Shown here in pieces: positions 44,987-52,051 of a stretch of 64,000 nt of DNA. The stretch lies in contig DDTD01000096.1 of assembly GCA_002344005.1 (NCBI GenBank), positions 1 through 64,000 of the forward strand. The letters run 5' to 3'. Source of the stretch: Ignavibacteria bacterium UBA2373. GTDB lineage: Bacteria > Bacteroidota > Ignavibacteria > Kapaibacteriales > UBA961. Both the position numbers and the translations under genes were made by a program. Position 1 is the first letter of the stretch. Each line of letters starts with the position of its first letter. The notes beneath the pieces were generated by a model. It had not been told where the DNA came from, ran no database searches, and worked only from the letters and a program-made list of their open reading frames with translations.

Positions 44987-46024
44987 ATGGCAACCTTAAA
45001 TTACACAAAACGACTTGAAAATCTTCAGAACAGAAGGTTTGACAAAGAACTTAACGAATCGCTTATTTCAAAATCCTTCAGTGCAAGAGACATTCCTGAC
45101 AATGTAAAATATATGGTTGAATCCATGCTGCCAATTGACCAGAAATATAACAGCAGAACAATTGATGCTGCAAACAGAGTTCAAAAACATTTGCAAGACG
45201 GATTTAATCTTCATTTCAATAGAGCATATCGGACACAAGGTTCAGTTAAAACAGGAACTAACATAAAAGTTCATAGCGACTTTGATTTACTGACAATCAT
45301 TGACAAATATTTCTACCCGGAAATTTCAAATGGAAATACATATACCGATTCTGACCCCAATGACGATATAAAGGAACTTCGGAAACAAGCCACAAAAATT
45401 CTGAAAGACATTTATGATGAGGTGGATGATACACATGACAAATGTGTGTCAATATTTAATAAGTCATTGAACAGAAAAGTAGATGTTGTTTTTGGCTTTT
45501 GGTATAACTCGCAGAAATACGAACAGACAAAAGGCGAGAGAAACGATGAATACTACCGTGGAATCTATCTATATAAATTCCCAAACGGACCAAGAGAACT
45601 AGATTATCCTTTTGCTCATATTCATCAAGTCAATTCAAAAGGAGACACAACAACAGACGGCTCAAGGAGAGGAATTCGCTTACTTAAAACACTTCGTGCC
45701 GACAGTGATACAGAATTAAAAAGTTTAAAGAGTTTCCATCTCACAACAATTGTTCATGCAATTGAGAATAGCAGCTTAGCATACTCACGAGGAAATGAAT
45801 TAAGCATTGCAAAAGCAATATCAGAGGAGATGAATAAACTAATCCAAGACCCAACTTATAGAAAGGGAATCAAAAGTCCTAACGGAACTGAGACACCTTT
45901 AGAGAAAGATGAAATTGTTCCAGAAATGAAAAGTTTAAAAGGAGATTTAGATACTTTGATTGAAGATTCAGCGAAAGAAATTCTAAATAGCCAAGTAATA
46001 AAAAAAGCAATTTTAACCTACTAA
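44987..46024 (+). CDS. CBASS CD-NTase (cGAS-like nucleotidyltransferase)
   Basis: A 345-aa SMODS-type nucleotidyltransferase. The pol-beta active site is intact: GS at 85-86 in YRTQGSVKTGT, Asp98 and Asp100 in HSDFDLL, and Asp166 in NRKVDVVFG. CD-NTases make cyclic oligonucleotides on phage infection. The next gene, 1 nt downstream, is a TIR-STING effector. Known STING-associated CD-NTases make cyclic di-GMP, so that is the likely product. It is the first gene of cassette 2. Confidence 0.85.
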   Translation: MATLNYTKRLENLQNRRFDKELNESLISKSFSARDIPDNVKYMVESMLPIDQKYNSRTIDAANRVQKHLQDGFNLHFNRAYRTQGSVKTGTNIKVHSDFDLLTIIDKYFYPEISNGNTYTDSDPNDDIKELRKQATKILKDIYDEVDDTHDKCVSIFNKSLNRKVDVVFGFWYNSQKYEQTKGERNDEYYRGIYLYKFPNGPRELDYPFAHIHQVNSKGDTTTDGSRRGIRLLKTLRADSDTELKSLKSFHLTTIVHAIENSSLAYSRGNELSIAKAISEEMNKLIQDPTYRKGIKSPNGTETPLEKDEIVPEMKSLKGDLDTLIEDSAKEILNSQVIKKAILTY

Positions 46025-46025
46025 A

Positions 46026-46961
46026 ATGACAGACCTCAAACCAAAAATATTTATCGGCTCTTCAAAGGCAGGATACTCCATTGCTGAAAAAGTAAAAGAT
46101 AATTTGGTAAATATTGGCGACTGTTTTCTATGGCAAGACCCCAATGTTTGGGAACCAAACAGAAGCACATTTGAAAACCTTCTTAGGATGGTTTCTTACT
46201 TTGACTTTGGTGTATTTGTTGCAACTGCTGACGACCTCACATTGACAAATGACAAAATCGTAATTGAACCAAGGGACAATGTGATTTTAGAAATGGCTTT
46301 ATTTCTTGGTGCAATGGGCAGAGACAAATCTTTTCTGTTAGTAGAGGATGGAATAAAATTGCCTACTGACTTTAGCGGAATATATATGCCCCGTTTTGAC
46401 AAGGGCAACGATACTATTATAAAAAACGCTTGCGATGAATACGCCAACAAAATTGCAGAACATTATAAGTTAGGTCATCTTAGTCTTTATCCAACAACAG
46501 CTTTAGCAATTGGCTACTACAAAAACTTTGTTGCAGGTTTGGTTGAGAGTGCACAGGAAGCGGAAACTTTGGAGTTTGATGGAGTAAAATATTCTGACTT
46601 CAAATTGAAAGTTGTAATTCCAAAAGATTTGCATGGAATGATAAGAGAAAAAGCTGCACAGTTTTACAAACGACATGGTCTTGTTGAAAATGCTATGAAG
46701 ACAAAGTTTAGAAACCATCCAGTATGGTTTCAACTTGTTCCAAAACAAGCACCGACAGCAATGCTTTTTGATATGCCAAGCACATTGACAGGAATTGATG
46801 ATGCAATAGAACTAATTTTGCAAAAGGGGTTTCACGGTCGGACTAAAATGCAAGAAGTAATTGAACAAAGAGAATTAAACAACTTTAGGAGAGTGTTACA
46901 AATGCAAATTGACAAAAGCCCTTTTGCACAAGCGACAGTTGAAATCATTGATGAGTTTTAA
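46026..46961 (+). CDS. TIR-STING CBASS effector
   Basis: A 311-aa two-domain protein. Residues 1-150 are a TIR-like nucleotide hydrolase of the Cap12 type: KIFIGSSKAGYSIAEKV, WEPNRSTFENL, and RDNVILEMALFLG with the presumed catalytic Glu89. Residues 155-311 match prokaryotic STING: YPTTALAIGYYKNFVAGLV, then FKLKVVIPKDLHG, comparable to the LAWSYY and LLPLDC segments of animal STING. The ligand-bound STING domain would drive filament formation and NAD+ destruction, killing the infected cell. It is in an operon with the CD-NTase. Confidence 0.82.
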   Translation: MTDLKPKIFIGSSKAGYSIAEKVKDNLVNIGDCFLWQDPNVWEPNRSTFENLLRMVSYFDFGVFVATADDLTLTNDKIVIEPRDNVILEMALFLGAMGRDKSFLLVEDGIKLPTDFSGIYMPRFDKGNDTIIKNACDEYANKIAEHYKLGHLSLYPTTALAIGYYKNFVAGLVESAQEAETLEFDGVKYSDFKLKVVIPKDLHGMIREKAAQFYKRHGLVENAMKTKFRNHPVWFQLVPKQAPTAMLFDMPSTLTGIDDAIELILQKGFHGRTKMQEVIEQRELNNFRRVLQMQIDKSPFAQATVEIIDEF

Positions 46962-47020
46962 CTATGAGCCAAACTGTCTGCAAACTTACAACGACAAACC
47001 CACAAACGAACAATAGCCCA

Positions 47021-47147
47021 GCCGGTAACAGCATGTTGCCGAAATTGCCGGGCTTGTTGCTATTCTGAACTTGGTTGCATAAATTTGGCTTTTTTGCGTG
47101 TGGAAACGATAGTACTACTAAGTCCGCCATGCACAAATGCTTTTCCG
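47021..47147 (+). other. attC-like recombination site 2
   Basis: Ends cassette 2. GCCGGTAAC (47021-47029) is the exact reverse complement of the cassette start GTTACCGGC (44870-44878). Inner arms such as CGGGCTT (47049-47055) pair with AAGTCCG (47120-47126) through one G-U. The site ends ..AATGCTTTTCCG, the same edge as attC 1 (..ACATTTTTCCG) and attC 3. Instead of a gene cassette, the 168-bp ORF-less unit follows at that exact edge. Confidence 0.75.
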
Positions 47148-47315
47148 ATGTGTCGCCATTCGGCGGCACATCGGGAGAAGGTTTCCCCAGCAATGAATCT
47201 ATAAAGCACTGTTTTTACTTCGGCATAGAGAAATTTACCTTTACTCATGTTTGGATGAACAGATAAAGTTTGGTAGTTTTGAGGAAATGAATGGTGGATT
47301 GCGTCAATATGAGAG
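47148..47315 (+). promoter_or_regulatory. ORF-less promoter unit (168 bp), copy 2
   Basis: A precise 168-bp unit between attC 2 and cassette 3. It opens with a hairpin (ATGTGTCGCC-ATTC-GGCGGCACAT) and carries the promoter TTTG (47250-47253), 20-nt spacer, TAGTTTTG (47274-47281). A leader ORF ATG follows at 47287, and the unit ends GAGAG at 47315. It is about 90% identical to the equally long unit at 48215-48382. The transcript would enter cassette 3. Confidence 0.82.
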
Positions 47316-47343
47316 TTATATACCATTTTAAGACCGACCTGAA

Positions 47344-48078
47344 GTGAACGAAATATATAAAGACAAACTTGAAATATTACGACAACGAATTCCAATTGGA
47401 CTTCGCCACGGGTTGACGTTGCTTGAAAAAGCAGACGGCAATATTGAGAAAGCGGAAGAATATTTTCGGGATGAAATGGTTGTTCTCACACTTGACAAAA
47501 GGCAGGTTACAAGTGATATAGCTTTAAGGCATCTCGAAAAAAACAACTTTGACATTCACTTGACCATTAAAAGCATTGACGAAGAACTCTATACCTTGAC
47601 AGAATTAATTCTTAGAAAGTATAAAAACAAAAAAGAAGTGGCATTAGAAATAATCATGCACGCAATTGAGGAAACGAAAGCTATTGAACGGAAATTTTGG
47701 TTGAATTTCGAGGATTTGAAAAAACTACCTGATGAAGTATTTTGCTTATTGACAGTGATGGAATGGTTGAACTATGAGAGTTACGAAAATTTAGATGCCG
47801 CTTTGTCATTTGAACTTGAAATAGTAACGAAACAACTTGAAAATAAATTGGCACTTCCCGATTTAGCCAATTCTTTATTACGAGCAAGCGAAATTAAGAG
47901 GTTAACCTACGAAAAAAATGAAAGTGGTAAGGGAATTGAGAATTATATAAAGGCGATCAATCAATTTCTGGAACACAAAGAATATGAAAAATGTGAAAAT
48001 ACATATCAACAACAACGACCATTGTTAATAGACCGACTTTACGAACTTGTAACTAAAAATATTGATAAGTTCCCGTGA
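47344..48078 (+). CDS. Cassette protein with two UBA-like segments
   Basis: A 244-aa protein with a GTG start 28 nt inside cassette 3. Residues 14-45 (IPIGLRHGLTLLEKADGNIEKAEEYFRDEMV) and 55-82 (TSDIALRHLEKNNFDIHLTIKSIDEE) each look like a UBA/TS-N three-helix domain, as in elongation factor Ts and related proteins. The rest is helical and charged with no motif I recognise. UBA/TS-N domains bind proteins, so a role in binding translation or host factors is possible. Function unknown. Confidence 0.6.
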   Translation: MNEIYKDKLEILRQRIPIGLRHGLTLLEKADGNIEKAEEYFRDEMVVLTLDKRQVTSDIALRHLEKNNFDIHLTIKSIDEELYTLTELILRKYKNKKEVALEIIMHAIEETKAIERKFWLNFEDLKKLPDEVFCLLTVMEWLNYESYENLDAALSFELEIVTKQLENKLALPDLANSLLRASEIKRLTYEKNESGKGIENYIKAINQFLEHKEYEKCENTYQQQRPLLIDRLYELVTKNIDKFP

Positions 48079-48086
48079 CAAGAAAC

Positions 48087-48214
48087 TGCATATAACATTG
48101 CATTGGCATAATGGCGGCTGACGAATATAGGCTCAACTTTCTACTACTATTTAGCTTTTGTGCTATATTCGGCTGAAGGAATGCTATTTCCGCCACAACG
48201 CCAATGCTTCACCG
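48087..48214 (+). other. attC-like recombination site 3
   Basis: Ends cassette 3. The AAC-box is in TGCATATAAC (48087-48096), whose reverse complement matches the cassette start GTTATATACC (47315-47324) over 7 bases. Three nested arms pair perfectly: GCATTGGC with GCCAATGC, GGCGG with CCGCC, and CGAATATAG with CTATATTCG. The site ends ..ATGCTTCACCG, and another 168-bp unit begins immediately. Confidence 0.82.
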
Positions 48215-48382
48215 ATGTGCCGCCATTCGGCGACACATCGTGAGAAGGTTTCCCCAGAAAAGAATCTGTAAAGAACTGTGTTTACTCCGGCATAGAGAAA
48301 TTTACCTTTACTCATATTTGGATGAACAGATAAAGTTTGGTAGTTTTGAAGAAATGAAAGGCGTTTTGCGTCAATACGAGAG
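48215..48382 (+). promoter_or_regulatory. ORF-less promoter unit (168 bp), copy 3
   Basis: Same length and layout as 47148-47315: hairpin ATGTGCCGCC-ATTC-GGCGACACAT, promoter TTTG (48317-48320), 20 nt, TAGTTTTG (48341-48348), ATG at 48354, right edge GAGAG at 48382. Its leader ORF runs through the next unit for about 50 codons, which looks like chance read-through of repeat sequence. Confidence 0.82.
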
Positions 48383-48524
48383 ATGTGCCGCCATTCGGCG
48401 GCACATCGGGAGGCGGATTCCACCCATAGATGCACGCCGCCAACGGCGTAAGTTAAGGGCTTTACTCAATTATTTCACAAACAAACTCCGTTTGCATTCA
48501 GTAACTGCGTAAATCCGCCTCACG
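48383..48524 (+). other. Second ORF-less unit with its own palindrome
   Basis: A 142-bp unit directly abuts the promoter unit. It starts with the same hairpin head (ATGTGCCGCC-ATTC-GGCGGCACAT). It then has GAGGCGGATT near its left side and the exact complement AATCCGCCTC at its right end, just before the GTT-box of cassette 4. This is what an empty cassette would look like: a head box and an AAC-side box separated by four bases, followed by an attC-like fold. Confidence 0.6.
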
Positions 48525-48554
48525 TTATAGCCAATTTTAGAAACGACACTTAGA

Positions 48555-48857
48555 ATGATTGTAAAATGTAAAAATTGTTTACCAAAAGAAGGAATTGATA
48601 TTCCAGATTTTTCTATTTCAGAAAAGAGCAAGTTAATGGCGTTGAAAGTTCAATCACCTCTTAATTCGATAAAATACATTATTGATAATTTGAAAATTAA
48701 CCACAGGGATGCAAAATATATTGTAACTCACATTAACGAAATTTATGGACAATGTAACCGATGTAAATTTGACAGTCTTGATGAAGAGCATATAAATTGC
48801 CCAAAATGTGGCGCCTTAAATTTTAATTGGAAAATTGACAATGGAACAGAAATTTAA
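48555..48857 (+). CDS. Zinc-ribbon cassette protein
   Basis: A 100-aa protein. Two pairs of cysteines near the C-terminus (CNRCKFD..HINCPKCGALNFNW) form a zinc ribbon. The N-terminus has CKNC. The middle (SPLNSIKYIIDNLKINHRDAKYIVTHIN) is a helix-turn reminiscent of the L7/L12 C-terminal-like fold. It overlaps the next gene. First gene of cassette 4, whose ends GTTATAGCCA and TGGCTATAAC (49180-49189) are exact reverse complements. Function unknown. Confidence 0.6.
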   Translation: MIVKCKNCLPKEGIDIPDFSISEKSKLMALKVQSPLNSIKYIIDNLKINHRDAKYIVTHINEIYGQCNRCKFDSLDEEHINCPKCGALNFNWKIDNGTEI

Positions 48858-49173
48858 ATTGTGGTTAGAATTTGAAGAAGTCGACCCTGAAAATTGGGAC
48901 ATTGAAAACGAGTTTTGCAATATTCACGTTGACTTGGAAGACGGACGACATTACGGACTTAATGTTTGGACATATAACTTTTTACAGACCGCAATTGACC
49001 AAGAAAAAAAAAGCGGAGATAATTTAAACGGACTTTATCAAAAACCACCTGACTTATTTGTAAAGGAATTGACAAGGGAATGTATTGAACGGACAATTGA
49101 AGACTTACTTAAAATTGACGATTTAGAAAAAGTATTAAACCCAAGTATTTATGACAAACGATATCAGAATTAG
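48841..49173 (+). CDS. Small acidic cassette protein, possible immunity-like
   Basis: A 110-aa, very acidic soluble protein (KLWLEFEEVDPENWDIENEFCNIHVDLEDGRHYGLNVWTYNFL). The start at 48841 lies inside the end of the zinc-ribbon gene, so the two are coupled. Size, acidity and pairing resemble immunity or antitoxin proteins, but no family was recognised. Second gene of cassette 4. Confidence 0.55.
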   Translation: MEQKFKLWLEFEEVDPENWDIENEFCNIHVDLEDGRHYGLNVWTYNFLQTAIDQEKKSGDNLNGLYQKPPDLFVKELTRECIERTIEDLLKIDDLEKVLNPSIYDKRYQN

Positions 49174-49179
49174 AAAAAC

Positions 49180-49250
49180 TGGCTATAACATCGGTAACTG
49201 TTGCACAACTCATCTATAATTTTTTGAAAAAAGGTGATAATGGGATAAAG
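49180..49250 (+). other. Cassette 4 end, truncated attC-like site
   Basis: TGGCTATAAC (49180-49189) is the reverse complement of the cassette 4 start. The following 60 bp (..TTGCACAACTCATC..GTGATAATG) are clearly similar to the sequence after the zeta cassette end (51877-51935). No matching right arm is found downstream, so the palindrome seems to have lost its second half. The rest of the gap 49251-49702 shows only a possible reverse-strand remnant. Confidence 0.55.
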
Positions 49251-49335
49251 GGTGTGGTGAACACCACAGCAAAAATATTTTATTTTTGAGCGCTTGTATG
49301 GTTTATTGAAGAAATTGTTACCATCAATTTACTCT

Positions 49336-49480
49336 TTATTTTCTTTTTTGTACATCTATCAATAATTCTCTGAGTATTGCTTTCTCTTTTATGTGGGTCA
49401 AATGTTTTTTGTGAGTGAATTCAACAGCTTTTTCAATACAGTACTTTCCTTTTTCAAAATTATCATGGATTGATTGGAAT
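49336..49480 (-). pseudogene. Possible C-terminal gene remnant on the opposite strand
   Basis: A reverse-strand frame is open for about 48 codons to a TAA and reads like a helical C-terminus (HDNFEKGKYCIEKAVEFTHK, then KHLTHIKEKAILRELLIDVQ). It resembles the last repeat of a TPR-type protein. There is no start codon and no upstream part. It is the only sign of a minus-strand gene in the array. Confidence 0.35.
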
Positions 49481-49702
49481 CACCGACGAAAAATCATGAA
49501 GAAAGGGCTATGAAGATTCTCGGCAGTAAAGATTGTCACTACAATATGTTGGTTTAGTTCTTATCAAAGGAACACTGGTGGAAAGACTGTCTAAAACAAA
49601 CTAAAATCCGAGTAAAAATAAGCAAGTGGAAAACTACGTCTCTGCGGGTTAAGCACATAGATCTCGAATAACCGTAACTTAGCATGTACAAAGGAAAGTT
49701 CA

Positions 49703-50620
49703 ATGCTCGGAATTTACAAACCAACAACGCTGCAAGGTAATCTTGATCGCGATAAGTATTTTGAAGGATGGTTTCAAAAGATCTATTCAAAGGAATATAA
49801 TGCATCTATTCTGATTATCTATGGTTATGCTACCCGAAATACCGAAGATAGATTTGGATTCATTCAGATTCTCCTTCCCCAAAAAGCACCTGAAATCATC
49901 TATTGTAACAGAAATGAGATTACTTGCGATCCTGACGGGCATATCGTTCAAATGGGAGAGAATCTGCTGACCACCGAGATAATTCTCATTAATTCGAATG
50001 ACATCAATGTTCGTTTGAAATTGACAAACAATAAAGTGATTCGAACATTCAAAAATTCAATGGGCTATCATTACTTCGTCCCAAATCTTCCGTGCTATCA
50101 CTCCGTTTTGAATACGGCACATCAAGTTTCAGGCGAAATACAACAAAAGGATGTACGGTATATTCTTAACAATGAAATGGGATATTTGGAGAAAAATTGG
50201 GGAACTTCTTTTCCGAAAAGTTATATTTGGCTTCATGCCGTTGATCCTCATGATTCTAAGGTAAGCATGCTGTTTTCCATAGCTGAAATTAAATGGTTCG
50301 GTATAAAATTTATAAAACATGTTGGACACTTTCATTTTGATGATAAACAAATTGATTTGCGCTCCTTGAAGAATTTTGCTGTTTCTCATCAAATGCCAAG
50401 TAAAGATACATATCAGATTCTCATGAGAAGTAAAACAATACAAATAGAAATTTCAATTGTGTTTGGAGACAATATTCTATTCAAAGGACCTCAAGGCGGT
50501 GTTTTATCAAGTGATATTATTCACTTTCCTGATACTGATGTTCAAATTCGATTTACTGAAAACAACAAAATTCGTAAGTTCCATCTCATTGGAAACTTTG
50601 AGAATATAGGTAATTTTTGA
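49703..50620 (+). CDS. Tocopherol-cyclase-like protein
   Basis: A 305-aa protein with the sequence marks of the tocopherol cyclase family: DRDKYFEGWFQKIY near the N-terminus, PCYHSVLNTAH, and the strong GYLEKNWGTSFPKSYIWLHA. The family has a double lipocalin-like barrel. Bacterial members are widespread and are not shown to make tocopherol, so it may bind or modify a lipid. It starts at the ATG at 49703 after an AAAGGAAAG. Its cassette borders are not clear. Confidence 0.7.
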   Translation: MLGIYKPTTLQGNLDRDKYFEGWFQKIYSKEYNASILIIYGYATRNTEDRFGFIQILLPQKAPEIIYCNRNEITCDPDGHIVQMGENLLTTEIILINSNDINVRLKLTNNKVIRTFKNSMGYHYFVPNLPCYHSVLNTAHQVSGEIQQKDVRYILNNEMGYLEKNWGTSFPKSYIWLHAVDPHDSKVSMLFSIAEIKWFGIKFIKHVGHFHFDDKQIDLRSLKNFAVSHQMPSKDTYQILMRSKTIQIEISIVFGDNILFKGPQGGVLSSDIIHFPDTDVQIRFTENNKIRKFHLIGNFENIGNF

Positions 50621-50914
50621 TTTTGACAGATGATAAATCATATCAATATACACCACTCTACACATTACATCAACACGATAAACTAAGAAAAAATATGATT
50701 CAAGCAATTTCTTACCATGTGTTCCATGGATTCAGAACATATTTGCAATTTCATGGTTTTAGGTAACAAAGCACGGTTCGATATACGATAAGCAAGTTTT
50801 CTCATTGACATACTTTACGCCACAGAAACAATCTCATTGCATAAGATTTTATTTTGTAATGATATAAGGTATTGTCACATTGCTTGCATATTGTTGAGAC
50901 AAGTTCAACATATA

Positions 50915-50946
50915 TTTGGCTGAACAAACAAAGTTTTGTAGTTTTG
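50915..50946 (+). promoter_or_regulatory. Promoter module copy 4
   Basis: TTTG (50915-50918), 20-nt spacer, TAGTTTTG (50939-50946). The ATG of a conserved MKGGLR leader follows 6 nt later at 50952. The leader frame stays open into the zeta toxin gene. Upstream of the spacer it resembles copy 5 rather than the 168-bp units. The rest of the gap 50621-51140 shows no gene. Confidence 0.75.
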
Positions 50947-51140
50947 AGGGAATGAAAGGCGGATTGCGTCGGTACGGGATTTGTTGCCAATACTACATAG
51001 TCACAGAGATCAATGAACAATTCAAAGAAAATAGTAACCCAAATGCCAAACGCCAAAACGTTAGGCGACATAGTAACACAAGTGTACACGAAAAACAAGA
51101 ACTGAAAAAAACAACAAAAACAATTTGTAATTTTGCTGAT

Positions 51141-51725
51141 ATGAATGACAAAAAACTTTACATAATTGCGGGTTGCAATGGAGCAGGAAAAACAACTGCC
51201 TCGTTTACAATTTTGCCCGAGATTTTAGATTGTCAAGAATTTGTCAATGCAGACGAAATTGCAAAAGGACTTTCGCCTTTTCAGCCTGAAAAAGTTTCTT
51301 TTGAAGCGGGAAGAATAATGCTAAACAGAATTAACGAACTGCTTTCTAAAAACGAAAATTTTGCATTTGAAACGACCTTATCAACCAAAAGTTATAAAAG
51401 CAAAATTAACGAAGCAAAATCTAAAGGTTATCAAGTAACATTATTATTCTTTTGGCTCCAAAACATTGAGTTAGCAAAAGAGCGTGTAAAAGTCAGGGTT
51501 TTGGAAGGTGGACACAATATCCAAGCAGAAATTATCGAAAGAAGATATATAAGAGGAATTAAAAATTTATTCGACATCTATCTTCCTATTGTTGACGGAG
51601 CATTTATTTTTGACAATTCAGAAGCACAACACGAATTAATTGCAGACAAACAATTAGGCGATTCAATAAACATTCTAAACATAGACAAGTTTAATCTTTT
51701 AAAAAATTACTATGACAAAAACTGA
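51141..51725 (+). CDS. Zeta-toxin-type P-loop kinase
   Basis: A 194-aa P-loop protein. Walker A is IIAGCNGAGKTTASF. Other zeta-like features are EFVNADEIAKGLSPFQPE, FAFETTLSTKSY and GYQVTLLFFWLQNIELAKERVKVRVLEGGHNI. Zeta toxins phosphorylate UDP-N-acetylglucosamine and block wall synthesis. Bacteroidota relatives of this type are usually uncharacterised. ATG at 51141, although the frame is open upstream from the promoter leader. It lies in a cassette with ends GTTAGGCGA (51060-51068) and TCGCCTAAC (51872-51880), exact reverse complements. Confidence 0.75.
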   Translation: MNDKKLYIIAGCNGAGKTTASFTILPEILDCQEFVNADEIAKGLSPFQPEKVSFEAGRIMLNRINELLSKNENFAFETTLSTKSYKSKINEAKSKGYQVTLLFFWLQNIELAKERVKVRVLEGGHNIQAEIIERRYIRGIKNLFDIYLPIVDGAFIFDNSEAQHELIADKQLGDSINILNIDKFNLLKNYYDKN

Positions 51726-51864
51726 AAAACATATAGAAGAAAAAAACAAAATACTAAAAGGACTTGAAAAAGTGCATGAAAAACTTTTAGAATTCAAGAA
51801 AACGAAAAATAGTGAACTCGTTATTTTGCGTGACAACAAAATAGTCAAAGTAAAACCTGAATAA
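51712..51864 (+). CDS. Small partner of the zeta-type protein, putative antitoxin
   Basis: A 50-aa, highly charged helical protein (MTKTEKHIEEKNKILKGLEK to ..VILRDNKIVKVKPE) starts inside the last codons of the zeta gene (14-bp overlap). Overlap, size and charge fit an antitoxin or regulatory partner. It is not homologous to the classical epsilon antitoxin by eye. Confidence 0.6.
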   Translation: MTKTEKHIEEKNKILKGLEKVHEKLLEFKKTKNSELVILRDNKIVKVKPE

Positions 51865-51871
51865 AAGCATA

Positions 51872-51940
51872 TCGCCTAACAATAGTAACTCTTCCACAAC
51901 TCATAGATAATTTTTTAGAAAAATTAGTGATAATGAGCAC
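51872..51940 (+). other. Zeta cassette end, truncated attC-like site
   Basis: TCGCCTAAC matches the integron consensus RYYYAAC and is the exact reverse complement of the cassette start. The next 60 bp resemble the sequence after cassette 4 (CACAACTCAT, ATAATTTTTT, GTGATAATG). No right arm follows before promoter module 5. Confidence 0.6.
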
Positions 51941-51956
51941 TCCCCTATAGTTGATA

Positions 51957-51988
51957 TTTGGCTGAACAAACAAAGTTTTGTAGTTTTG
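51957..51988 (+). promoter_or_regulatory. Promoter module copy 5
   Basis: TTTG (51957-51960), 20-nt spacer identical to copy 4, TAGTTTTG (51981-51988). ATG at 51994 starts MNDGLR*. The 34-nt edge falls at GAGAA, followed by TTAGCACC, a one-base variant of a cassette start. Confidence 0.78.
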
Positions 51989-52051
51989 AGGGAATGAATG
52001 ACGGATTGCGTTAATACGAGAATTAGCACCAATTTTAAGACGACACTATAC

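Noticed and set aside
46945..47395. Overlapping minus-strand ORFs across attC 2 and the promoter unit
   Set aside because: They are antisense to repeat and recombination-site sequence, recur at 48184-48435 for the same reason, and have no protein-like composition.
48205..48410. Repeated GATGTGCCGCC hairpins considered as a CRISPR array or REP/RAYT system
   Set aside because: Spacing is irregular, no unique spacers of equal length are present, and no RAYT transposase or Cas gene is in the window. Their positions coincide with unit borders.
48204..48512. 102-codon ORF through the two ORF-less units
   Set aside because: It consists only of repeat sequence (hairpin heads, promoter and attC-like arms). 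Its length arises from the absence of stops in GC-rich palindromes. No domain and no independent start signal.
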